Assembly: GCA_035550975.1 (NCBI GenBank)
Contig: DASZOC010000024.1
Location: forward strand, 1-24,117
DNA: 24,117 bases
Direction: 5' to 3'
Source of the DNA: DASZOC01 sp035550975
GTDB lineage: Bacteria; Actinomycetota; CADDZG01; WHSQ01
Position 1 is the stretch's first letter. Every line of letters begins with the position of its first letter. Of the stretch, positions 8,097 to 14,832 are shown one piece after another. The translations under genes and the position numbers were made by a program. The notes under the pieces are model-generated. The model ran no database searches. It saw nothing but the letters and a program-made list of their open reading frames with translations, and had not been told where the DNA came from.

Positions 8097-8977
8097 GGCC
8101 CGTCACGAAAGCGGTCATCCCCGCGGCAGGGCTCGGCACCAGGTTCCTCCCCGCAACGAAGGCGATCCCGAAAGAGATGATCCCCGTCGTCGACAAACCT
8201 GGGATCCAGTACGCGGTTGAGGAGTGCGTCCGCGCAGGCATCCACGAGATCCTCGTCGTGACCGGCCGGGGCAAGAGCGCGATGGAGGAGCACTTCGATC
8301 GTTCGCCGCTCCTCGAGCGTCAGCTCGAAGAAGCAGGTAAGGACGAGTTGCTGGCCGAGGTCCGCGCCGTAGCGGATCTCGCCGACGTCCATTACGTGCG
8401 CCAGAAGGAGCCGTTGGGCTTCGGCCACGCGGTCTTGGCGGCGTCCTCGTTCGTAGGCGATGCGGCGTTCGCGGTCGTGGTTCCCGACGAGATCGTGCCG
8501 GATCCGATCGGTGACGAGAAGGACCTGCTGCACGAGTTGGTCGCGCTGCACGAGCGTTTCGACGCGAGCGTGATCGCGGTCCAAGAGGTCCCGCACGAAG
8601 ACGTGTCGTCTTACGGTGTGATCGACCCGGAGGAGGTCGAGCCCGACGTGCACCGGATAAAGGAGATGATCGAGAAGCCCCCGGTCGACGAAGCTCCCTC
8701 CGATCTCGTGTCGCGGGGACGCTACGTGTTCACGCCCGAGCTCTTCGACCATCTGCGCGACACGCCACGGGGGGTCGGCGGCGAGATCCAGCTGACGGAC
8801 GGTCTGCGCTTGCTGATGCGCAAGCAAGACGCGTACGCGTACCGCCACCGCGGCCCCATCTACGACGTCGGCAAGAAGCTGGACTATCTGCGGGCGACGA
8901 TCGAGCTGGCCTTGCGCCGCGACGACCTCGCCGCACCGCTCGCTCGCTATCTGACGAACAGAGCACAGAGCCTGTAG
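8093..8977 (+). CDS. galU: UTP-glucose-1-phosphate uridylyltransferase
   Basis: A 294-aa enzyme making UDP-glucose from UTP and glucose-1-phosphate, a precursor for exopolysaccharide, trehalose and wall glycans. The nucleotide-binding signature GLGTRFLPATKAIPKEM is at 13-29, followed by PVVDKPGIQYAVEECVRAGI. Later blocks are KEPLGFGHAVL, VVPDEIV, YGVI and RGPIYDVGKKLDYL, all typical of GalU. The TTG start (8093-8095) overlaps the TGA of the diguanylate cyclase (8094-8096). No ATG lies near, and the frame begins directly with the family N-terminus, so TTG is well supported. moaC starts 2 nt after the stop. The coupling to a c-di-GMP enzyme suggests shared control of polysaccharide output (inference). 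Confidence 0.95.
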   Translation: MRPVTKAVIPAAGLGTRFLPATKAIPKEMIPVVDKPGIQYAVEECVRAGIHEILVVTGRGKSAMEEHFDRSPLLERQLEEAGKDELLAEVRAVADLADVHYVRQKEPLGFGHAVLAASSFVGDAAFAVVVPDEIVPDPIGDEKDLLHELVALHERFDASVIAVQEVPHEDVSSYGVIDPEEVEPDVHRIKEMIEKPPVDEAPSDLVSRGRYVFTPELFDHLRDTPRGVGGEIQLTDGLRLLMRKQDAYAYRHRGPIYDVGKKLDYLRATIELALRRDDLAAPLARYLTNRAQSL

Positions 8978-8979
8978 AC

Positions 8980-9456
8980 GTGGAGCGACCGCATCCCGAG
9001 GCCGCGGCCCGCATGGTCGACGTGACCGAAAAACCCGTGACCGATCGCGAGGCGGAGGCATCCGGTGTCGTTCGGATGCGTGCCACGACACGAGAGCTGG
9101 TCGTCGCACGATCTCTCGACAAGGGTGACGCCCTCGAGGTCGCGCGTATCGCCGGGATCATGGGCGCGAAGAAGACGTCCGAGCTGATCCCTCTGTGCCA
9201 CCCGATCCAGATCGGATCCGTCGACGTGGTGCTCGCGGAGGTCGAAGACGGGATCGAGATACGCGCGACGGTCAGGACCGCGGAACGCACGGGCGTCGAG
9301 ATGGAGGCGCTGTGCGCCGTCTCTGTCGCTGCGCTGACGATCTACGACATGATCAAGTCGACGGATCGCAGCGCTTCGGTCACCGATGTGCGACTGCTGC
9401 GCAAGAGCGGGGGCCGGTCCGGCGACTGGGCCGCGCCTAGCCTGCCGGCTGGCTAG
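8980..9456 (+). CDS. moaC: Cyclic pyranopterin monophosphate synthase (MoaC)
   Basis: A 158-aa enzyme of molybdenum cofactor synthesis. It converts the 3',8-cyclo-dihydro-GTP made by MoaA into cyclic pyranopterin monophosphate. Family blocks: RMVDVTEKPVTDREAEASG (11-29), K48 in LDKGD, ELIPLCHPI (68-76), GVEMEAL (105-111) and YDMIK (122-126) with the conserved catalytic Lys. The start is GTG at 8980, 2 nt after the galU stop; the family usually begins about ten residues before MVDV, which fits. No other Mo-cofactor gene is in view, so moaC is separated from moaA here. Its last 20 nt overlap the end of the opposite-strand gene. Confidence 0.95.
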   Translation: MERPHPEAAARMVDVTEKPVTDREAEASGVVRMRATTRELVVARSLDKGDALEVARIAGIMGAKKTSELIPLCHPIQIGSVDVVLAEVEDGIEIRATVRTAERTGVEMEALCAVSVAALTIYDMIKSTDRSASVTDVRLLRKSGGRSGDWAAPSLPAG

Positions 9457-9619
9457 AGGAGCTGTTGTTCTCCTTCGGGCGCTTCAGGAACGCGACGGTG
9501 CCGGTCGACTGACTCTCTTGCACCTGAACCAGCTCCCATCCCTCTTCGCCCCACTGGTTGAGGATCTCCTGAAGCGCGTGCGAGATGAGCGGCACGCTCG
9601 CGTACTCCCACTTCGTCAA
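9437..9619 (-). CDS. Small DUF4177-like protein
   Basis: A 60-aa protein: MTKWEYASVPLISHALQEIL followed by NQWGEEGWELVQVQES. The W-E-Y start and the GxxGWELV core match small DUF4177-like proteins common in actinobacteria; the function is unknown. The start is TTG at 9619, supported by AAGGAG (rc of 9628-9633) 8 nt upstream. The C-terminus ends in a Ser-rich stretch. The gene converges on and overlaps the last 20 nt of moaC. Its promoter probably shares the TAACCTA sequence at 9669-9675 with the divergent DUF192 gene. Confidence 0.8.
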   Translation of the reverse strand: MTKWEYASVPLISHALQEILNQWGEEGWELVQVQESQSTGTVAFLKRPKENNSSSSQPAG

Positions 9620-9668
9620 GATGATGGCTCCTTCTGCACGGAATCGTCCCTGCCGTCGTCCCCACGGC

Positions 9669-9675
9669 TAACCTA
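9669..9675. promoter_or_regulatory. Shared divergent -10 element TAACCTA
   Basis: On the plus strand TAACCT (9669-9674) ends 7 nt before GTG 9682 of the DUF192 gene, a leaderless arrangement. On the minus strand the same bases read TAGGTT (9675-9670), also TANNNT. This would start the DUF4177-like transcript about 44 nt before its TTG, leaving room for its AAGGAG site. Confidence 0.4.
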
Positions 9676-9681
9676 CTTGAC

Positions 9682-10032
9682 GTGACCGAACGCCTCGTCC
9701 ACGACACCACCGGAACGGTGCTCGCGGAGGAGGTCGAGTGGTGTCGTTCGGCGCTAGCGCGCGCGAAGGGGCTGATCGGCAGGCGACGTCCGCCTCCCGC
9801 GCTCGTACTCGAGCCGGCCGCCCAGGTGCACACCTTCTTCATGCGCTTCGGCGTCGACGTCGTCTTCTGTGACCGCGCGTGGATCGTGATCCACGTCGCG
9901 TCGCTGGGGCCGTGGCGGATGTCTCGCTGGGTGAGAGGAGCGCGACGCGTAGTCGAGCTGCCGCTCGGGGCAGCCGGACGCCTGCGGCCGGGTGACGTCC
10001 TGAGGATCGAGCCCTATGCGAGTGACCGGTAG
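9682..10032 (+). CDS. DUF192 family protein
   Basis: A 116-aa protein matching DUF192 (COG1430), a small beta-rich domain of unknown function. Core features: RAKGLIGRRRPPPALVLEP, then VHTFFMRFGVDVVFCDR, then LPLGAAGRLRPGDVL. Most members have a signal peptide; this one has none and appears cytosolic. The start is GTG at 9682, without a Shine-Dalgarno, and with a -10 box 7 nt upstream. Its last 19 nt overlap the end of the convergent flavin-reductase gene. Confidence 0.87.
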   Translation: MTERLVHDTTGTVLAEEVEWCRSALARAKGLIGRRRPPPALVLEPAAQVHTFFMRFGVDVVFCDRAWIVIHVASLGPWRMSRWVRGARRVVELPLGAAGRLRPGDVLRIEPYASDR

Positions 10033-10475
10033 GCCCGGTCGAAATAGAGCAGGGGCCGTCCCTGCTCGGCGCGGCACCCGATGACGTTGCCGATGACCAT
10101 GTCGTGGTCTCCGCCATCGACGATGCTCGACGTCTCGCATTCGACCCACGCGATGCACCCGTGGAGCAAGGGCGCGCCGCTGATGCCGAGCTCGTGGCTC
10201 ATCGTGCCGAAGGGTTTCTCACCGCTGCCGGCGAATGCGCGGGCGGCATCCTCCTGATCGGCCCGCAGGATGTTGACGGCGAAGGTGTCGGCCAGCAGCG
10301 CGCGCGTACGTGAAGACTTGTCGAGGCAGACGACGATGCGCGGAGGGTCCAGCGAAACTGATGCGAACGACGAGGCGGTCATTCCGTGGAGCGTCCCTTC
10401 GTTCGCGACCGTAACTATCGTCACGCCGCTGGCGAATCGGCTCAACGCGTCGCGGAATGCGTCGGGATCGATCAC
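10014..10475 (-). CDS. Flavin reductase-like FMN-binding protein
   Basis: A 153-aa split-barrel protein of the flavin reductase family (the HpaC-like small component of two-component monooxygenases). The family pattern is clear: ALSRFASGVTIVTV, GMTASSFASVSLDPPRIVVC (flavin phosphate contact), FAVNIL, and a late HDMVIGNV with G-x-PLLYF. It would use NAD(P)H to reduce FMN or FAD for a partner oxygenase; no oxygenase is nearby, so the partner is unknown. The GTG start overlaps the TGA of the upstream 67-aa gene (GTGA), so the pair is one operon. Its tail overlaps the DUF192 gene by 19 nt. Confidence 0.9.
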   Translation of the reverse strand: MIDPDAFRDALSRFASGVTIVTVANEGTLHGMTASSFASVSLDPPRIVVCLDKSSRTRALLADTFAVNILRADQEDAARAFAGSGEKPFGTMSHELGISGAPLLHGCIAWVECETSSIVDGGDHDMVIGNVIGCRAEQGRPLLYFDRAYRSLA

Positions 10476-10675
10476 AACCCCGGGATCTCGTCCATCCCCG
10501 TGTTGAACGTCTCGCGGGGAAGGAACAACCAGAACCCGCCGGTCTCGCCGAGGTTCTCTGCGATGAACCGCAACGCCTCCGGGTTCGGTCCCGCCGCCGT
10601 CCCGTCTGCCCGGATCGCGCCGCGCCTGTTCAGCTCGTCGATGATGTCTTGGGTCGGGTGGCCTTCTATCTCCAT
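10472..10675 (-). CDS. Hypothetical 67-aa protein coupled to the flavin reductase
   Basis: Starts MEIEGHPTQDIIDELNRRGA and ends FNTGMDEIPGL, with no membrane or signal segment. I do not recognise the family. The reading is convincing because the ATG is preceded after 6 nt by the -10 box TACACT (leaderless) and the stop overlaps the flavin reductase start by the GTGA arrangement. A role tied to the flavin reductase is possible, but only the operon position suggests it. Confidence 0.7.
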   Translation of the reverse strand: MEIEGHPTQDIIDELNRRGAIRADGTAAGPNPEALRFIAENLGETGGFWLFLPRETFNTGMDEIPGL

Positions 10676-10681
10676 CGCGCG

Positions 10682-10687
10682 AGTGTA
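10682..10687 (-). promoter_or_regulatory. -10 element TACACT for the 67-aa gene and flavin reductase
   Basis: TACACT read on the minus strand ends 6 nt before ATG 10675 and lies just downstream of the stop of the preceding membrane-protein gene (10694). It gives this two-gene operon its own leaderless promoter. Confidence 0.5.
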
Positions 10688-10693
10688 GATGCG

Positions 10694-11002
10694 CTACCTA
10701 CGCGAGTAGGTGTCGCGTGCGGCGCTGAGGGTTGTCATCGCGACGCCTGCGAGGAACGCAACGGTAGACGTCAGCATGATCGCGATGACCGCACGGCGCA
10801 TGGTTCCCGGCCACCCGACGGTGACGAAAGCGAGGGTGGAGCCGACCGCGACGAGCGCGGCGACCGCAGTGAGGAGCACGGCGAACGAGTGCAGGCGGCT
10901 CGTACGCGGCGGGGGGCCGGCGTTCGGCTCCGGCGGATCGACCCCGAGCGGGATGACCTCTCCCGGTGGGTCCTGGTTCAGGTCGCGCGCCCTTCCACCC
11001 AT
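10694..11002 (-). CDS. Small two-helix membrane protein
   Basis: A 102-aa protein with a polar, Pro-rich N-terminal 40 residues and two hydrophobic helices: SFAVLLTAVAALVAVGSTLA and VIAIMLTSTVAFLAGVAM. I do not recognise the family. ATG at 11002 lies inside the pepA 3' end (25-nt overlap); no ATG, GTG or TTG follows in frame near the pepA stop, so the overlapping start is the likely one. A longer frame into pepA gives an Arg-rich antisense-like N-terminus and is rejected. It is probably expressed with pepA. Confidence 0.65.
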   Translation of the reverse strand: MGGRARDLNQDPPGEVIPLGVDPPEPNAGPPPRTSRLHSFAVLLTAVAALVAVGSTLAFVTVGWPGTMRRAVIAIMLTSTVAFLAGVAMTTLSAARDTYSRR

Positions 11003-12441
11003 TCGACGAGGGTCCGGACCGCGACGCCCGTGCCCCCTTTCGTGATCTCGTCGTAGTCGCTTTCGGCGCGCGCTGCTCCGGCGACGTCGAGGTGCGCCCA
11101 CGGGATCGACTCGCGCACGAACGACTTCAGGAACAACGCGGCGATGATCGCTCCGCCCCAACGGGAGCCGACGTTCTTGAGGTCGGCCACGTCCGACTCG
11201 AGCTCTTTGTCGTAGACGTCGTAGAGCGGCATGTGCCAGAAGCGTTCGCCGGCTCGTTCGCTGGCGCCGATGACCTCTCCCGCGAGCGCGTCGTCGTTGG
11301 AGAACACGCCGGTTGCCTTCTTGCCGAGCGCGACCATGATCGAGCCGGTCAGGGTGGCGACGTCGACTATCGCCTCAGGCCCTTGCTCGCAGGCGAACGA
11401 GAGGGCGTCCGCGAGGATCAGGCGTCCTTCGGCGTCGGTATTCAGCACTTCGGTCGTCTTGCCCCCGTAGTGCCTGATCACGTCACCCGGTTTTATCGCG
11501 GTCCCGCTCGGCATGTTCTCGGTCGCAGGGATGAACCCGATCACCTCTACGTCGGGCTTCAGTTTTCCGATCGCCGACATCGCTCCGATCACGGCAGCCG
11601 CGCCACCCATGTCGGTCTTCATCGTCTCCATGTTCGACGCGTCCTTCAGCGAGAGCCCGCCGGAGTCGAACGTCACGCCCTTGCCGATAAGAGCGAGCTT
11701 GCGCGTCGTCCCGCCGGGGGCGTAGTGCAGTTGGATGAAGCGCGGCTCTTCGGCCGACCCCTGTGAGACTCCCAGAAGCCCGCCGAAACCGCGTGACGCG
11801 AGCTCGTCGCGGCCCCAGGTGGTGCACCGCACATCCGATACCTCCGCAGCGGCACGCGCACGGTCCGCGAGGACCGTCGGTGTCAGGGTGGACGCGGGCT
11901 CGTTGACGAGGTCCCGCGCCAGCCTGGTCGCCTCCGAGACGACGGTGGCTCGTTCGAGGGCCGCCGCATCGCCACCGGCGACGGAGATCCGCTGGATCTT
12001 CGAGGGTTTCGGGTCGCTCTTGTGGGCCGTGAACCGATACGACCCGAGTAGCAGGCCCTCCGCGACGGCCGCCGCGCCCGCGGGAACGTCTTCGTGCAGG
12101 GCGACGCCGAGGGTCGAACGTTCCGCCAGCTTGCGGACCGCTGCGCCCGCCGCCCGTCGCAGAACGTCGGAGCGGAGCTCGTCGCGGTTGCCCAGGCCGA
12201 CGACCGCGATGGCTTCCGCGGCCACCGAGTCGGGCGCAGGCACGACCGCGACCTCCCCCAGCTTCCCCGCGTACCCGGACGACGCCAGGTACGAGCTCAA
12301 CTCCCCGTCGGCGTCGACGTCGCGCGCCGCTCTACCTAGCTGAAAGCTTCCTTGGTCGGCGTACGCGCCGACGACCAGGGCGTCACAGGTGATCGAGCTC
12401 GGTCCCTCGTCGGCCGACACGAGCTGCGGCAGGGTCGTCAA
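10978..12441 (-). CDS. pepA: Leucyl aminopeptidase (M17)
   Basis: A 487-aa cytosolic M17 aminopeptidase that removes N-terminal residues from peptides, with two metal ions. The signature NTDAEGRL is at 334-341. Metal and catalytic residues are visible: GKGVTFDSGG at 253-262 (K254, D259), K266, D277 in KTDMGG, D336 and E338, R340. The N-terminal 170 residues are the usual less conserved domain. The C-terminal AHLDVAG and GGTGVAVRTLVEW end the catalytic domain as expected. The start is TTG at 12441, supported by a perfect AAGGAGG (rc of 12447-12453) 5 nt upstream. Some M17 proteins also bind DNA; nothing here shows that. It heads a minus-strand unit with the overlapping membrane protein. Confidence 0.95.
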   Translation of the reverse strand: MTTLPQLVSADEGPSSITCDALVVGAYADQGSFQLGRAARDVDADGELSSYLASSGYAGKLGEVAVVPAPDSVAAEAIAVVGLGNRDELRSDVLRRAAGAAVRKLAERSTLGVALHEDVPAGAAAVAEGLLLGSYRFTAHKSDPKPSKIQRISVAGGDAAALERATVVSEATRLARDLVNEPASTLTPTVLADRARAAAEVSDVRCTTWGRDELASRGFGGLLGVSQGSAEEPRFIQLHYAPGGTTRKLALIGKGVTFDSGGLSLKDASNMETMKTDMGGAAAVIGAMSAIGKLKPDVEVIGFIPATENMPSGTAIKPGDVIRHYGGKTTEVLNTDAEGRLILADALSFACEQGPEAIVDVATLTGSIMVALGKKATGVFSNDDALAGEVIGASERAGERFWHMPLYDVYDKELESDVADLKNVGSRWGGAIIAALFLKSFVRESIPWAHLDVAGAARAESDYDEITKGGTGVAVRTLVEWVEGRAT

Positions 12442-12470
12442 TCGAACCTCCTTCGGACGGCGGCTGCCCT

Positions 12471-12476
12471 GTATAC
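12471..12476. promoter_or_regulatory. Possible divergent promoter core GTATAC
   Basis: The palindrome GTATAC lies between pepA (minus) and the membrane-protein gene at 12584 (plus). It offers TATAC-type -10 sequences on both strands, 30 nt before the pepA start. Neither has the final T of TANNNT, so this is tentative. Confidence 0.25.
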
Positions 12477-12583
12477 CGTCCGCGCCCGCCCCGCGGCACC
12501 GCTGCGAAATCCGGCCCCGCCGGGGTTGGCCGCAGTAGCGTTTGACTCGATCGCGGATGGCCTAGAGCTTGGGGAAATAGCTC

Positions 12584-13060
12584 TTGACCTTGGTTTTCTT
12601 GGGGCTTCTGGCCCTTGCATGGATAGCGGTGTTCCTGCCCGCAGCAGTGCGGGCCAGACGCAGCGCTCCCCTGAGCACGGCCGAACGCTTCAAGCGTCGC
12701 ATGAGCTTGATCGCGCCTCGCGCTTCGGGGGGCCGCTGGATCGTCGTGCCCGAGTCCTACGACCGCCTCGCCAGCAGCTCTTTCCAGCGCGGCCAGCAAC
12801 GGCGGACGCGCATCTTCATCGGCCTCCTCGTCGCTTCGGCCGCGACCGGGGTCGTAGCGATCTTCGCCGGCGGCGGCGCGTGGGAGATCCATCTCGCGAC
12901 GGACGCGTCGCTGGCGCTCTACGTCGGTCTTCTCTTGGCGGCGAAGCGCCGCCGCACCGAGCAGGACATGAAGCTGCGCTCGCTCGAAGCGCGGCGCGCC
13001 CGGTACGAGCCGGTGACGTTCCACGAACCGGTGCGCGCCAGTGGGGGCCGGCAGAACTGA
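12584..13060 (+). CDS. Hypothetical membrane protein
   Basis: A 158-aa protein with a first hydrophobic helix at the N-terminus (VFLGLLALAWIAVFLPAAV), a basic cytosolic loop of about 55 aa, and a hydrophobic stretch of two helices (IFIGLLVASAATGVVAIFA and the segment ending YVGLLLAA), followed by a basic tail. I do not recognise the family. The start is TTG at 12584 with a weak GGGGA upstream; a nearby alternative TTG two codons on is possible. The translin-like gene starts 19 nt after the stop. Confidence 0.7.
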   Translation: MTLVFLGLLALAWIAVFLPAAVRARRSAPLSTAERFKRRMSLIAPRASGGRWIVVPESYDRLASSSFQRGQQRRTRIFIGLLVASAATGVVAIFAGGGAWEIHLATDASLALYVGLLLAAKRRRTEQDMKLRSLEARRARYEPVTFHEPVRASGGRQN

Positions 13061-13065
13061 CCCCT

Positions 13066-13071
13066 TAGGGT
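13066..13071 (+). promoter_or_regulatory. -10 element TAGGGT before the translin-like gene
   Basis: TAGGGT (TANNNT) ends 8 nt before GTG 13080. It may give the translin-like gene its own leaderless promoter although the upstream gene ends only 19 nt away. Confidence 0.35.
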
Positions 13072-13079
13072 TGGCCGCA

Positions 13080-13712
13080 GTGGACCTCACAGAGCTTGCC
13101 GACGGGCTGCGCGCGCAGCTCGATGCGAAGACGACCGCACGCGAACAGGGTTTGGCGAGCAGCAGGAGCGCCATCCGCGCCTGCGGGAACGCCATCCGCG
13201 CCATGCACCGCTACGAACAGGACACAGCGCGGTCGCTGCTCGACGAAGCGCAGACGCACCTGGACGCGGCCCGTTTCGCGCTTGCCGATCATCCCGACAT
13301 GCTCCACGCCGGGTTCGTCCACGACGCCGAGAAAGAGCTCGCAGAAGCCCGCATCACGTTTGCGCTCACCACGGGTGGCGGGATGCCGTCGGTCGACGAG
13401 GTTGGCGTTCCGCCGGCCGCCTTCCTGAAGGGGATGGCGGAGGCGATTGGCGAGCTCCGTCGCCATCTTCTCGACCTCATGCGCCGCGGCGAGCTAACCC
13501 GCTGCGACGAACTACTCGGAGCGATGGACGACCTCTACTTCGTCCTGGTGACGATGGACTATCCCGACGGGATCACGTTCGGCCTGCGGCGGCTGACGGA
13601 CGTCGCCCGTTCGATCATCGAGCGGACGCGAGGCGACTTCACTACGTCGACGATCCAGAGTGACCTACGCGGCGCGTTGGAAGACCATGTGCGCAGGCTA
13701 GGAGGATCGTGA
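13080..13712 (+). CDS. Bacterial translin-family protein
   Basis: A 210-aa all-helical protein matching the prokaryotic translin group (COG2178). Landmarks: RSAIRACGNAIRAMHRYEQD, HPDMLHAGFVHDAEKELAEA, VGVPPAAFLKGMAEAIGELR and MDYPDGITFGLRRLTDVARS, then a basic C-terminal helix. In eukaryotes translin and TRAX form a nucleic-acid-binding octamer (C3PO) with RNase activity from TRAX. Bacterial and archaeal members are poorly studied, and a role in RNA or DNA binding is inferred by homology. I chose GTG at 13080 over the GTG at 13041 because it matches the family N-terminus and sits behind a -10 box. The stop overlaps the GTG of the next gene (GTGA), a coupled pair. Confidence 0.85.
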   Translation: MDLTELADGLRAQLDAKTTAREQGLASSRSAIRACGNAIRAMHRYEQDTARSLLDEAQTHLDAARFALADHPDMLHAGFVHDAEKELAEARITFALTTGGGMPSVDEVGVPPAAFLKGMAEAIGELRRHLLDLMRRGELTRCDELLGAMDDLYFVLVTMDYPDGITFGLRRLTDVARSIIERTRGDFTTSTIQSDLRGALEDHVRRLGGS

Positions 13713-14287
13713 GCAAGAACCTGTGGGTCGCGCTCGGCATCGTCGCTTTGATCGCGATCGTCGTGCTGATCCTCGCGAGTGGAGGTTCGCCCGGCGACGG
13801 AAGCGGAGACGACCGCGGTGACGTCACCGTAGGCGACGGCGACGCTGCACCCGACAACCCCGATCTAGCCGACATCGTCGACGCAACGGTCCGACGAGAA
13901 GGCAACGACGTCGTGTTCGAAGCGACGATGGGTGCGCCTATCCCGAAGAGGATCCGGAATGGCTCGCTCGAGTTCCGCTGGGACGTCTCCGAAGGCGGCG
14001 ACGACACCTGGATCGTGTCGGCGAACATGAACCTCGGCCCGACCGCCGCGATCACCTCGCAGCGGACCGCTTACGGTGCCTCGACGATCGACGACAGCCT
14101 TCCGGGTTCGATAACCGTCGACGGCGAGACGGTGCGCGTGACGCTGCGTACGGCCGACATCGAGGGATTCCCGACCGACTTCACCTGGCGCCTGCAGACG
14201 AGCCTCGACGGCGATCGCCGTGACGCGGCGTCGGCGATCGCCACCGACTCCGCGCCCGACTCCGGCGAGGGCCAGATAGAGGGCTAG
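13709..14287 (+). CDS. Membrane-anchored protein of unknown function
   Basis: A 192-aa protein with one N-terminal helix (residues 5-24, ALGIVALIAIVVLILASGG) without a clear cleavage site. An Asp/Gly-rich linker follows, then a domain with beta-type alternation (GSLEFRWDVSEGGDDTWIVS, GETVRVTLRTADIEG). It is probably anchored with the domain outside. I do not recognise the family. The start is GTG at 13709, overlapping the translin-like stop, with AGGAGG (13700-13705) only 3 nt upstream. The tRNA-Ala gene follows after 53 nt. Confidence 0.72.
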   Translation: MSKNLWVALGIVALIAIVVLILASGGSPGDGSGDDRGDVTVGDGDAAPDNPDLADIVDATVRREGNDVVFEATMGAPIPKRIRNGSLEFRWDVSEGGDDTWIVSANMNLGPTAAITSQRTAYGASTIDDSLPGSITVDGETVRVTLRTADIEGFPTDFTWRLQTSLDGDRRDAASAIATDSAPDSGEGQIEG

Positions 14288-14297
14288 CCCGGGCCGC

Positions 14298-14303
14298 TAG
14301 GAT
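14298..14303 (+). promoter_or_regulatory. Possible -10 TAGGAT of tRNA-Ala
   Basis: TAGGAT (TANNNT) lies 37 nt before the tRNA, leaving about 30 nt of 5' leader to be removed by RNase P. No clear -35 is seen. Confidence 0.35.
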
Positions 14304-14340
14304 GCGCCGTCCCGGGCCGGTAACGGTGACGGTCTCTTCC

Positions 14341-14413
14341 GGGCCAGTAGCTCAGTTGGTAGAGCGCACCCCTCGCACGGGTGAGGTCAGGAGTTCGAAT
14401 CTCCTCTGGTCCA
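14341..14413 (+). tRNA. tRNA-Ala (anticodon CGC)
   Basis: A 73-nt cloverleaf. The acceptor GGGCCAG pairs with CTGGTCC and contains a G3-U70 wobble, the alanine identity element. D stem GCTC/GAGC; anticodon stem CACCC/GGGTG with loop CTCGCAC, giving anticodon CGC (reads GCG); T stem AGGAG/CTCCT with loop TTCGAAT. Discriminator A at 14413; CCA is not encoded (next bases are CA). The 3' portion from the end of the 5' anticodon stem is duplicated at 19577-19620, so this tRNA is the target of an integrated element and has been kept intact. Confidence 0.97.
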
Positions 14414-14414
14414 C
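14371..14414 (+). repeat. attL: tRNA-Ala 3' part, 44-nt direct repeat copy 1
   Basis: These 44 nt (anticodon loop to 1 nt past the tRNA) are identical to 19577-19620. A further CAC on the left also matches after one mismatch. A perfect repeat of the 3' half of a tRNA is the usual product of tyrosine-recombinase integration into a tRNA gene. Confidence 0.9.
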
Positions 14415-14424
14415 AAAAAGCCCA

Positions 14425-14444
14425 GGTCAACGACCATCTTTTTT
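14425..14444 (+). terminator. Weak hairpin with T6 after tRNA-Ala
   Basis: GGTC-AAC-GACC (14425-14435) followed by ATC and six Ts (14439-14444). The stem is only 4 bp, so termination strength is doubtful. It lies in island DNA, so it would have arrived with the insertion. Confidence 0.3.
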
Positions 14445-14470
14445 CGCGAGTTTCCGGGAGATTTCTTTCC

Positions 14471-14489
14471 CCTAACAAATCCCTAACAA
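14471..14489 (+). repeat. Island-end repeat, left copy
   Basis: CCTAACAA occurs twice here (14471-14478, 14482-14489). AACAAATCCCTAAC (14474-14487) recurs exactly at 18941-18954, and a 20-nt variant with 3 mismatches relative to the 18941 copy is at 19443-19462. Presence near both att copies suggests arm-type recombinase sites; this is an inference. Confidence 0.5.
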
Positions 14490-14794
14490 CTGGAACGGCA
14501 GGGAGGGCCCCCGGAAGCCCTCGAAGCTCCGTCCCCGGCTCATCTCAGGTCATGTTTTTGTCATCGGACAGCTGACCTCACCCGCCGTCTGCGTGCGGTC
14601 AGCAACTCACGTGATACCTCTCCCTTAAAGACCTCCTCAGAGAGTATTTCCCGAGTGCTTGATCCTCTCTGCCGCCCACCAGATTTCTCAACAACTCGAG
14701 GCTGAGGGCGACCTGCTTTCCAAAACCGACGCGCCGGCGGGAGTCGGTGGGCGGCTTCGATTCTGGACCGCCTCCGCCAGCGACTTCTGGTGAG

Positions 14795-14800
14795 TACGCT
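14795..14800 (+). promoter_or_regulatory. Possible -10 TACGCT for the island gene
   Basis: TANNNT element giving a leader of about 26 nt that contains GGAG (14821-14824), 8 nt before GTG 14833. No clear -35 is seen. Confidence 0.35.
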
Positions 14801-14832
14801 GCCGCACAGTCGGTCGAGCGGGAGTCCATCAG

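Larger units (their letters stand above)
14415..14832. other. Left end of the island, no gene
   Basis: 418 bases between the tRNA and the large gene. It holds a weak hairpin plus T tract (14425-14444), a tandem CCTAACAA pair (14471-14489), a 7-bp inverted repeat CAGAGAG/CTCTCTG (14638-14644 and 14665-14671), and a possible -10 TACGCT (14795-14800) for the large gene. Open frames on both strands look like chance: Arg/Ser-rich or antisense to the tRNA. Confidence 0.6.

Noticed and set aside
12523..13081. GGGTTGGCCGCAGT repeated at 12523-12536 and 13068-13081
   Set aside because: About one exact 14-mer pair is expected by chance in a window this size, and the two places have no shared context.
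14284..14478. 64-aa minus-strand frame containing GPEEIRTPDLTRARGALYQL
   Set aside because: This is the antisense translation of the tRNA-Ala gene, a well-known false annotation; the rest is non-coding flank.
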